From SG8-4 sp964562575 (GTDB lineage Bacteria; Planctomycetota; Phycisphaerae; Sedimentisphaerales; Anaerobacaceae), in NCBI GenBank assembly GCA_964562575.1, contig CAZLTY010000206.1:1-7937 (forward strand): a stretch of 7,937 nucleotides of DNA, in the 5' to 3' direction. This document shows, in pieces, positions 1-5,993 of this stretch (positions within the stretch are counted from its first letter, which is position 1; each line of letters starts with the position of its first letter). The position numbers were made by a program, and so were the translations under genes. The notes under the pieces were generated by a model. It had not been told where the DNA came from, searched no databases, and worked only from the letters and a program-made list of their open reading frames with translations.

Positions 1-77
1 GAAACAGCTAAAGAAAATAAGCCGCTCGAAGCCAGATCGAGTTTTCAGACAGAGCTTGGTGCATTGCACAAGAAAAT

Positions 78-81
78 GGAG
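78..81 (+). promoter_or_regulatory. Ribosome binding site that sets the LysM gene start
   Basis: GGAG lies 7 nt upstream of the ATG at 89. The reading frame is open all the way to the left window edge, and a TTG at 56 would give a longer protein, but only the ATG at 89 has a well-spaced Shine-Dalgarno sequence. Starting there also puts the membrane helix at residues 7-25, which is typical for a bitopic protein. Confidence 0.65.
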
Positions 82-88
82 CCTCTTT

Positions 89-1054
89 ATGACTTCAGAT
101 GCAAAGATTGGATTATTGTTGGGTTTGATATTCATATTTGTAATCGCATTTGTCATCAACGGTCTGCCCTCTTTCAGAAACGCCACAAACAACAGCGAAT
201 TGACCACGAATATGGTCAGCTCGCAGCAGGAAAACTGGGGCATCGGCACGAATGAGCGCAAGGTTCAACAGGATTTGGATTTGGCTGACAAGCTGATTGA
301 GCCTGTAGGGGTAGAAATCCCGTCACCGCCGGCGGAAGATAAAACGGAAAATGTTCGCTTCGAGATGCCAATTCCGGAGAACAGCGCAATCGTGGAAGAA
401 ACCTCGATCCAGATTACCCCGGAGTTGATCGAGCAGACGTTGGCACAATCAAGCAGCTCGGTCGTTCAGGAATCGGCCGCGACCGAGCCGATTGGCACCG
501 AATCCGTCGAGACAATTGTGATCGAGCTGCCGCCTGCTGAGAAGAAGCCCGAGCCCAGCAAACCCAGCTTCGCCAGACGGGTTGTGCCGAAGATCTATGT
601 CGTCTCCGAGGGCGAGACCCTGGGTTCGATAGCCAAAAAGTTCTACGGACCCGAAGAAGGCAACAAGATAGCAACTGTTCTGAGAATATTCGAAGCCAAT
701 CGCAAATCGCTCGAGTCAATGCACAAAGTCGTCGTCGGACAAGAGATTATCGTGCCGCCGCCAAAGACGCCGAAGCCGGATGAGAGCGAAACCGAGAGCA
801 TTCGTGCGAATTCGTTGTTCGAGGACGTCAAATCAATCGGCAGGAGACTCTTTTCCGGCGACAAGCCCAAGCGCAAAGCAAAGCCGGGCGGACAGTATAT
901 CGTGCAGGACGGCGACAACCTGTGGCGGGTCGCCGCCGTGCAACTCGGTGACAGCATGCGATATAAAGAGATTATCAAACTGAATCCTGATGCTCTGAAG
1001 GATGAAAACGCCATCCTCCAGATCGGGATGCATTTGAACCTGCCGGCTCAATAG
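89..1054 (+). CDS. Membrane-anchored protein with two LysM peptidoglycan-binding domains
   Basis: The protein has 321 residues from the ATG at 89. A short N-terminus (MTSDAK) is followed by one hydrophobic helix at about residues 7-25, so it is probably a bitopic inner-membrane protein with its bulk outside the cytoplasm. Residues 30-165 are low-complexity, rich in Glu, Pro and Ser, and probably disordered. LysM domain 1 spans about 169-223 (YVVSEGETLGSIAKKFYG, ending GQEIIVP). LysM domain 2 spans about 270-319 (YIVQDGDNLWRVAAVQLGD, ending IGMHLNLP). LysM domains bind the N-acetylglucosamine of peptidoglycan; no catalytic domain is visible. It lies 88 nt upstream of an ftsL-ftsI pair, so a role in division or septal-wall binding is inferred. 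The linker between the LysM domains (224-269) is basic near its end. The frame has no stop before 89, so an earlier start outside the window cannot be excluded, but the RBS favours 89. Confidence 0.9.
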   Translation: MTSDAKIGLLLGLIFIFVIAFVINGLPSFRNATNNSELTTNMVSSQQENWGIGTNERKVQQDLDLADKLIEPVGVEIPSPPAEDKTENVRFEMPIPENSAIVEETSIQITPELIEQTLAQSSSSVVQESAATEPIGTESVETIVIELPPAEKKPEPSKPSFARRVVPKIYVVSEGETLGSIAKKFYGPEEGNKIATVLRIFEANRKSLESMHKVVVGQEIIVPPPKTPKPDESETESIRANSLFEDVKSIGRRLFSGDKPKRKAKPGGQYIVQDGDNLWRVAAVQLGDSMRYKEIIKLNPDALKDENAILQIGMHLNLPAQ

Positions 1055-1142
1055 GCCCGCCAGGACAACTCGCAGGCAGAGCCGGGGCTGAATATTGGAT
1101 GTTGGCGACCAAATACCAGGTGAAGAACAGTAGACACATGTG

Positions 1143-1370
1143 ATGTCCCAGTTTCGTTTTGTTCTTGTTGTTTTCTATTTTACTGCGGTTCTGATATTTG
1201 CCGTTTATCTGCGCGGCGCCAACAATCGCGTTTTCTACAAGCTTTCCCAGTACAATGCGCTGCAGAATCAACTCAAACAGAAGCTTGGCGCCAAGCAGTT
1301 GCAACTGGAGAGCCTGATAAATCCTTCCGCTCTTTCTAAGCGCCTCGAAGAGCCGGAGACCGGCGAGTAG
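1143..1370 (+). CDS. ftsL: FtsL-like short bitopic division protein
   Basis: This is a 75-residue protein with one transmembrane helix at about residues 5-22 (FVLVVFYFTAVLIFAVYL). A heptad-like stretch with coiled-coil potential follows (about 31-57), then LINPSALSKRLEE, which resembles the FtsL ending of the type L..P..I...A. The family role is to form the FtsQ-FtsL-FtsB (DivIB-FtsL-DivIC) complex that activates FtsW-FtsI at the septum. The strongest support is position: its stop is only 4 nt before the FtsI start, the conserved ftsL-ftsI order of dcw clusters. Sequence identity in this family is very low, so the call rests on size, topology and synteny. FtsB/DivIC is the main alternative. 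The start is uncertain: GTG at 1140 and ATG at 1143 are adjacent, and the nearest purine-rich site (AGGTGAAG, 1118-1125) is too far upstream to be ideal. The GTG start would add one residue. Confidence 0.68.
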   Translation: MSQFRFVLVVFYFTAVLIFAVYLRGANNRVFYKLSQYNALQNQLKQKLGAKQLQLESLINPSALSKRLEEPETGE

Positions 1371-1374
1371 AAAT

Positions 1375-3075
1375 TTGAGAAACGTACAAGTAACCATTTT
1401 CTTTTCGTTGCTTCTGATCGTGTCATTAGTGGCACTGGGCGCGAGGTGTTTCTACCTTCAGTCCGTAAGGGGCGAGCATTACTTTGACACCTACCTCAAA
1501 CAGCAACGGGCGTTCAGGAGCAGGCAACCTCAGCGAGGCGTGATTCTCGATTGCCGGGGCAGAGTGCTGGCGGCAAGCAACGGGCTACATACCATTTTCG
1601 CCGATCCGCAGGAGATAGAAGACGCCAAGGAAACGTCCACCGAGCTTGCCCAGATCGTAGACATGGGCGCACACATTATCTGCAAGCTCATCCTGGAAAG
1701 CCGCAGCCGGCGCTTTGTGAGGATAAAGGACACCACCGACGTCAATGAGTACACTGCCGCACGCAAAATTCACGGCATAGGCGCCTACTCCGACTGGCAG
1801 AGACATTATCCGATGGGGCGCCTTGTATCTAATGTTATCGGCTTCGTGAGCACCGACAATCGCGGCCTCGAAGGCCTCGAGCTAAAGTATGACAAAGCTC
1901 TCAGCGGCTCGTCCGCTCGGAGCAGGTTCCTTATCGACCAAGATCGCCGACCCATTCGCCCGGAACAGCAGGACGGCCTCCTGACCAATGGCGTCGGAGT
2001 CATCCTGACCATTGATTCGACCATACAGCAGATTGTGCGCGACGAACTCATCAAGCGGTACGAAGAGTACGAGGCCGAGTCCGCCGTGGCGATTGTGGCT
2101 GAGCCGCGAAGCGGAGCTATCCTGGCGATGGTCTCGCTGCCTGATTTCGACCCCGCCAAGATCGGAACTACCGATCCGAATAACTTCCGCAGCCGGACGC
2201 TTACCGATATGTTCGAGCCGGGCAGCATCATCAAGCCCATCGTCGTTGCGATTGCCCTGGACGCCGGGGTTGCCGATACGACCGAGAAAATATTCTGCGA
2301 GCACGGAAGCTATAGCGGCAAATATAGCGGCAAAAGCTTTGGCCATATCGGCGAGTACAGGAACGGATTCGGCGACCTGACCGTGCGCGAGATTTTGATG
2401 AACTCCAGCAACATTGGAATGGCCAAGATCGGACAGCGGCTCGGCAAAAAGAAGCTCTATGAAGGGCTCAAGCTTTTCGGCTTCGGCGAGAAAACCGGAA
2501 TCGAACTGCCCGGCGAAGTCGAGGGCCTGCTCTGGCCCCCGGACCGGTGGACAAGCTACAGCGTCGCCCGTGTTCCGTTCGGCCAGGAAATCTGCGTCAC
2601 CGCCATGCAACTGATCCGGGCTTTCTGTATACTCGCCAACGGGGGCCGCCTGGTCAGCCCGTTTCTGGTCAGGGCGGTTGTCAACAGCGATGGAGAAGTC
2701 ACCAAATTGAAACGCCCCCCCCCCCCGGTTGGCTATCTCGTCAAACCCGAAGTTGCCAAATGGGTCGTGGACGAGGCCATGGCCAGCGTGGTCAACGACG
2801 GGGGCTCGGGTAGAAGAGCAAGGCTTGACGAGTGGCGCGTGTTCGGCAAAACCGGCACGGCAGAAATAGCCAAAAGCGACAGTAGAGGCTACTCCGACCA
2901 TGACTACGTTTCATCCTTCATCTGCGGCGCTCCGGCTGAGGACCCCGCCATCGTCGTGCTGGTCTCGATACGAAAACCAACCCGGTCGCTCGGGGCGATC
3001 ACCGGCGGAGTAGTCTGCTCGCCCGTAGCGGCCAAAATGATCGAAAGAACCCTGAAGTACCTGGGCGTCGATTAG
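1375..3075 (+). CDS. ftsI: FtsI/PBP3-type class B penicillin-binding protein (septal transpeptidase)
   Basis: This protein of 566 residues is a D,D-transpeptidase that cross-links septal peptidoglycan in the periplasm, working with FtsW. One signal-anchor helix lies at about residues 7-26. A non-catalytic dimerisation/pedestal domain follows (about 50-205), beginning with RGVILDCRGRVLAAS and containing GFVSTDNRGLEGLE. The transpeptidase domain covers about 208-562. All three active-site motifs are present: S284-I-I-K287 (the acylated serine in FEPGSIIKP), S344-S-N346 (in NSSNIGMAKIG) and K492-T-G494 (GKTGTAEI). The length is normal for a class B PBP, and no PASTA domain is seen. The start is TTG at 1375, chosen because the next in-frame candidate codons fall inside the membrane helix. 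It sits 4 nt after the ftsL-like gene, implying translational coupling. Oddities are a 12-nt C run coding for PPPP near residue 448 and a 12-bp tandem duplication coding YSGK twice. PBP2/MrdA is the alternative, but the motif context and the ftsL neighbour favour FtsI. Confidence 0.92.
   Translation: MRNVQVTIFFSLLLIVSLVALGARCFYLQSVRGEHYFDTYLKQQRAFRSRQPQRGVILDCRGRVLAASNGLHTIFADPQEIEDAKETSTELAQIVDMGAHIICKLILESRSRRFVRIKDTTDVNEYTAARKIHGIGAYSDWQRHYPMGRLVSNVIGFVSTDNRGLEGLELKYDKALSGSSARSRFLIDQDRRPIRPEQQDGLLTNGVGVILTIDSTIQQIVRDELIKRYEEYEAESAVAIVAEPRSGAILAMVSLPDFDPAKIGTTDPNNFRSRTLTDMFEPGSIIKPIVVAIALDAGVADTTEKIFCEHGSYSGKYSGKSFGHIGEYRNGFGDLTVREILMNSSNIGMAKIGQRLGKKKLYEGLKLFGFGEKTGIELPGEVEGLLWPPDRWTSYSVARVPFGQEICVTAMQLIRAFCILANGGRLVSPFLVRAVVNSDGEVTKLKRPPPPVGYLVKPEVAKWVVDEAMASVVNDGGSGRRARLDEWRVFGKTGTAEIAKSDSRGYSDHDYVSSFICGAPAEDPAIVVLVSIRKPTRSLGAITGGVVCSPVAAKMIERTLKYLGVD
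2311..2334 (+). repeat. 12-bp tandem duplication inside ftsI
   Basis: TATAGCGGCAAA occurs twice head to tail (2311-2322 and 2323-2334) and encodes YSGK-YSGK at residues 313-320. It lies between the SxxK and SxN motifs, in the loop after the conserved C-E-x-G-S segment. It keeps the frame and adds four residues in a region of variable length. Confidence 0.85.
2715..2726 (+). repeat. 12-nt poly-C tract inside ftsI
   Basis: Twelve consecutive C residues encode part of R-P-P-P-P-V (residues 447-451), about 40 residues before the KTG motif. The frame is intact with exactly 12. Gain or loss of one C would shift the frame before the KTG motif and destroy the enzyme. The tract is a potential replication-slippage site, and also a place where sequencing or assembly errors are likely. 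Confidence 0.9.
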
Positions 3076-3121
3076 AGCCGGCACTCCTGCCTCCGGCCCC
3101 GGCTTCGGCGTCTGTAAGAAA

Positions 3122-4204
3122 ATGGCCAGAATAATCTACGCTGTTGCGGGGGAAGGATTCGGACACAGCAGCCGGTCACATCTGACAGGCCAACGATTCC
3201 TCGACGCCGGCCACGATGTGATGTTCGTGGGCTCCCAGAAATCGCTGCTGTATCTCAAGCAGTATTTCGGCAAACGGGTCAAGGAGGTGTTCGGGCTCTC
3301 ATTCGCATTCGAAGGCGAGCGGATAGACAAATCCGAGACCCTCAAGCGCAACCTCCTGAAGCTGCCCGAGGCAAACAGGCAGAATGACGAGCTTTTCAAG
3401 AAGCATTTCGAGCCGTTTGAACCGGAATTGGTGATATCGGATTTCGAGCCGTTCAGCGCATGGTGGGCCTGGCGAAAGAACGTGCCGTTTATCAGCATCG
3501 ACCACGAGCACATGCTCACCCTCTGCAGGCTGGATCACCCCGTCAAAAACTGGTTCTCGCGCCTGACAGCCAGCGTTGTCACCGAATGTCACTACGTGGG
3601 AGCGGTTGCATACATTATTTTGAATTTCTTCAGGGCGCCGCTGCGAATCGAATCCGCAGTCCTGGCGCCGCCCATCGTAAGGCCCGTTATCAGCGAGCTC
3701 AACCCAACCGCCGGCGAACACATTGTTCTGTATTCGACCACCGGGACCGGTCAAGACCGGCTGCGAGAGACCCTCGGTGAATTTGCCGGACAGACCTTTA
3801 TCATCTACGGCTTCGACCGGGATGCCGAATGCCAAAACTGTATTTTCAAAAAGCGCTCCACCGAAGGCTTCCTCGCAGATCTGGCCGCCGCGCGCGGAGT
3901 AATCGCCTCGGCCGGCTTTTCGCTGATAAGCGAGTGCATGTACCTGAAGAAGAAAATGCTCCTGCTGCCCCTGGCCGGCCAGTACGAGCAGATTATTAAC
4001 GCACGCTACATACAAAAACTGGGCCTGGGAATTTCAGCCGAAAAGCTCGACGAGGTAACCATAGCCCGGTTCCTCGATGAACTCGACAAACCGGCGCCGA
4101 TAGACGAAGGAATCATCTGGCCCGACAACGAGAGATTCTTCGACATCCTCCAGAGAGAGCTCAATAAACTCGGTACGCCCGTGAGCATAGAGCTGTCAAA
4201 GTGA
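3122..4204 (+). CDS. GT-B glycosyltransferase, MJ1255/VC2487-like
   Basis: This protein of 360 residues has no signal peptide and is probably cytosolic or peripherally membrane-bound. The N-terminal Rossmann half starts MARIIYAVAGEGFGHSSRS, where the glycine/histidine-rich loop corresponds to the acceptor-side loop of MurG-like GT-B enzymes. Next comes PELVISDFEPFSAWWAW (about 101-117), a signature I associate with the MJ1255/VC2487 glycosyltransferase group. The C-terminal half carries IASAGFSLISECMYLKKK (261-278) and LPLAGQYEQIINARYI (282-297), which match the nucleotide-sugar-binding region of this fold (compare the MurG E and Q-N-A positions). The substrates cannot be read from sequence. 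It starts 46 nt after the ftsI stop with no strong Shine-Dalgarno, so translation may be weak or coupled. It occupies the place of murE in a standard dcw cluster, which suggests an envelope glycoconjugate, but that is inference. It is not MurG itself: the motifs differ clearly. Confidence 0.82.
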   Translation: MARIIYAVAGEGFGHSSRSHLTGQRFLDAGHDVMFVGSQKSLLYLKQYFGKRVKEVFGLSFAFEGERIDKSETLKRNLLKLPEANRQNDELFKKHFEPFEPELVISDFEPFSAWWAWRKNVPFISIDHEHMLTLCRLDHPVKNWFSRLTASVVTECHYVGAVAYIILNFFRAPLRIESAVLAPPIVRPVISELNPTAGEHIVLYSTTGTGQDRLRETLGEFAGQTFIIYGFDRDAECQNCIFKKRSTEGFLADLAAARGVIASAGFSLISECMYLKKKMLLLPLAGQYEQIINARYIQKLGLGISAEKLDEVTIARFLDELDKPAPIDEGIIWPDNERFFDILQRELNKLGTPVSIELSK

Positions 4205-4224
4205 CGTCGCCGCGAGCGTTGCTT

Positions 4225-5730
4225 TCAATCTTGCCAGCCCAGCAGCTCGGGATTTATGGGCAGGGCTATGTCGTCTTTCGTATCGGTTTTGCCGTCCGGG
4301 CCGGGACTGAGAATCTTCTCGTTATCGACGTCAACAATATACTCATCGCCGTAAGCACGTGCCTTCAGACTTACTTCTTTGCCAAGCCTCTTATTCAGAA
4401 CAATTTGCAGAAGGTCATCCTGTACGGATATATTGGTGGACCTTTCCGAGCCTGCACCGCGGGAGAAACCCACCGCTCTCATGCCCACCGCGCCAAGAGG
4501 GTTGTAGCATCTGTAAACAAGGGACAGCAGCACGCGTCTTTGAAGTGGATCGAACTCATCAAAAGGGTAGATATCCGGCCACACTGAAAGTCCCCCGCTC
4601 GCAAGGCCTCCGGAAGGATACTGCATGTTCAACCAGTTGGTGAAACGGTTCTTGTACAAACGCAACGTCGAGTTTCGTTTGAACAGTGGCGTCTTTGCGA
4701 CAGCACTCGAGCCCAAGTTCCTGGAGATGGCGCTTTTCAGCAGAAGATATTCCGACAGCGCGGCATTTCGCAACGACACATGCTCGTCTGTGAAAGGCGC
4801 AAAGTGCTCTGCCAACAGTTCAACTGTATTCATCGAGGTCCCTGCATCGTTGACAATAGCATTGGCCGTTTCAATGTTTTCCCTCATACACCAGAGGCAG
4901 ACTATCTTGGTAACTATCATCCGAGCATTCACACTTATCTTTCTGTACACCGAATCCAGTTCGATCAAGTCGGCCGCGAGGGCCTCGATATCGCGTTGTT
5001 CGATCTTCAGGTGTGCATAGACCTGGTAGAAGCGGGCCAATTCGAGCAAGTTGCTCATGCGCATGACCTTGAAACGAGCATTTAGCTCGGTAAGGTCGGC
5101 TATCTCCGCAAAGGCATTCAGCCGCCCAATCACGTCTCTGGTTTCCCGCATGCCGGCCCATACCCGCTCTATATCTTTGGCATGGTAATCGAGAATCTCG
5201 GAGATTTCCGCGGCAGTTCCCTCCTGTATAACCGTCCGGATTTCAGCACTCATGTCAACGTCTTCTTCTGTCAAGCCGATGGCGGGGGCACCGGGAAGAT
5301 CGTGTTCCTCGTCGATCAGCATCTTCAGGATTTCGAAGCTCTCGCCACATTCCGGCGGGGCCGAGTGGATGTCGGCGAGTGTGTAATCATTGGGTATCGG
5401 CGGCGCATCGAGACGCCACAACAGGAAGAAAGTGACCATCAAGAGGATCGAAATCAGCACGCCAGCGGTCGCGATACGCTCGCCCCTGAGCATGCCTCCG
5501 CTGCGGCCGATTCTGACAATACCGAAAATCCCGACAACTATCGCCGGTATCCCGGCCAGGACAAAAAGGAACAAACTACAGAATCCCAAGACCAGAGAAA
5601 GGACAGCAAGTTTGCTGATTCTCGATTCAGCGAACGCAGTCTGGCCTCCATGGTCTCTGAGGACGTGTCGGCAAGAGCCACAGATCCAAACGTTGTCTGG
5701 ATTCTCATTTCCACATTTTGGGCATTGCAT
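4225..5730 (-). CDS. Zinc-ribbon and DUF4190-like membrane protein of unknown function
   Basis: This protein has 501 residues from the ATG at 5730. Residues 3-20 form a four-cysteine zinc ribbon (C3-x2-C6 and C17-x2-C20, MQCPKCGNEN...ICGSC). A DUF4190-like membrane region follows (about 39-106) with hydrophobic stretches at 42-73 and 86-106. The first may be one hairpin or one long segment, so it is unclear on which side the C-terminal part lies. Residues 107-340 are largely helical and charged with no family I recognise; they contain C278-x2-C281. The last part holds a Gly/Pro-rich stretch (370-380) and ends with ILSPGPDGKTDTKDDI (473-488), which resembles the acidic tail loop of type II secretion GspG-like pseudopilins. 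There is no pilin-type leader, so it is not a pseudopilin. It converges on the glycosyltransferase gene with a 20-nt gap. Its own promoter and RBS are likely. I cannot assign a function. Confidence 0.85.
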   Translation of the reverse strand: MQCPKCGNENPDNVWICGSCRHVLRDHGGQTAFAESRISKLAVLSLVLGFCSLFLFVLAGIPAIVVGIFGIVRIGRSGGMLRGERIATAGVLISILLMVTFFLLWRLDAPPIPNDYTLADIHSAPPECGESFEILKMLIDEEHDLPGAPAIGLTEEDVDMSAEIRTVIQEGTAAEISEILDYHAKDIERVWAGMRETRDVIGRLNAFAEIADLTELNARFKVMRMSNLLELARFYQVYAHLKIEQRDIEALAADLIELDSVYRKISVNARMIVTKIVCLWCMRENIETANAIVNDAGTSMNTVELLAEHFAPFTDEHVSLRNAALSEYLLLKSAISRNLGSSAVAKTPLFKRNSTLRLYKNRFTNWLNMQYPSGGLASGGLSVWPDIYPFDEFDPLQRRVLLSLVYRCYNPLGAVGMRAVGFSRGAGSERSTNISVQDDLLQIVLNKRLGKEVSLKARAYGDEYIVDVDNEKILSPGPDGKTDTKDDIALPINPELLGWQD

Positions 5731-5737
5731 CAGTGTT

Positions 5738-5742
5738 CTCCC
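5738..5742 (-). promoter_or_regulatory. Ribosome binding site that sets the zinc-ribbon gene start
   Basis: On the minus strand AAAGGGAG (5745-5738) lies 7 nt before the ATG at 5730-5728. The frame also offers a start at 5781, which would add 17 residues ahead of the zinc ribbon. The strong, well-placed Shine-Dalgarno and the usual position of the CxxC at the very N-terminus favour 5730. Confidence 0.75.
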
Positions 5743-5808
5743 TTTGATCGACTCACGCGGTTCTCTTGCGCTTCGGCTCATTCTTCTCTGATCCGTCCGT
5801 TGAGGCCA

Positions 5809-5837
5809 ATTATGATTGATCGGGGGTCGCCTTACAA
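5809..5837 (-). promoter_or_regulatory. Putative sigma70-type promoter for the zinc-ribbon gene
   Basis: On the minus strand TTGTAA (5837-5832) is separated by exactly 17 nt from CATAAT (5814-5809). These match 4 of 6 and 5 of 6 bases of TTGACA and TATAAT. Transcription would begin near 5802, giving a leader of about 70 nt before the ATG at 5730. It sits between the inverted-repeat element and the gene. The call is by consensus only, and planctomycete promoters are poorly defined. Confidence 0.4.
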
Positions 5838-5861
5838 TTCTTTTGTCTGGGATCAGGTTGC

Positions 5862-5946
5862 GTCATCTCGAGCGGAGTCCCCAAGCACGGCGGGTCAAAG
5901 CGGAGAGGTCTGTTCTGATAGATGTCTCGGCTGCGCTCGACATGAC
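5862..5946. repeat. 85-bp REP/MITE-like element with 16-nt inverted ends
   Basis: The plus strand begins GTCATCTCGAGCGGAG (5862-5877). The minus strand read from the other end begins GTCATGTCGAGCGCAG (5946-5931). The two ends match at 14 of 16 positions and face inward across about 53 nt. The right-hand unit continues CCGAGACATCT. It resembles, from memory, the dispersed GTCAT-TTCGAGCG-type intergenic repeats seen in many environmental bacterial genomes. There is no coding capacity for a transposase, so if mobile it would be non-autonomous. The inverted layout recalls paired REP elements. It lies wholly in the gap between mrdA and the zinc-ribbon gene. Confidence 0.6.
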
Positions 5947-5968
5947 ACTGATGAATGTGAGGCGAAGC

Positions 5969-5993
5969 CGACCAGGCTCAGAATGCCTGGTCG
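5969..5993 (-). other. Hairpin straddling the mrdA stop codon
   Basis: CGACCAGGC (5969-5977) and GCCTGGTCG (5985-5993) form a perfect 9-bp, GC-rich stem around a 7-nt loop that contains the mrdA stop codon (5978-5980). No run of U follows on either strand, so it is not a textbook intrinsic terminator. It may stabilise the mRNA 3' end, pause transcription, or belong to the adjacent repeat family. Confidence 0.6.

Noticed and set aside
1..255. Frame open from the left edge to a stop at 253-255, possibly the end of an upstream gene
   Set aside because: It would overlap the LysM gene by more than 160 nt, and its sequence past about 90 is a shadow of the membrane helix. Another frame has stops at 9-11 and 18-20, so an upstream gene may end there, but nothing recognisable remains.
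1138..1143. ATG-TGA start-stop pair just before the ftsL-like gene
   Set aside because: It could be a minimal regulatory ORF, but it has no ribosome binding site at proper spacing and is readily a chance overlap of ATGTGATG.
1882..2901. Long open frame of 339 codons antisense to ftsI
   Set aside because: It lies wholly opposite a clear PBP with all catalytic motifs, has no recognisable domain, and is the expected shadow in G+C-rich coding DNA.
3077..3097. GCCGG/CCGGC inverted repeat between ftsI and the glycosyltransferase gene
   Set aside because: The stem is only 5 bp with an 11-nt loop and no U-run follows, so it does not support a terminator.
3299..4015. Open frame of 238 codons antisense to the glycosyltransferase
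   Set aside because: It is the shadow of a well-supported gene, with no recognisable motif and no ribosome binding site noticed.
4205..4224. Possible bidirectional terminator between the convergent genes
   Set aside because: Only 20 nt separate the two stop codons, and I find no hairpin with a T-run there or just beyond.
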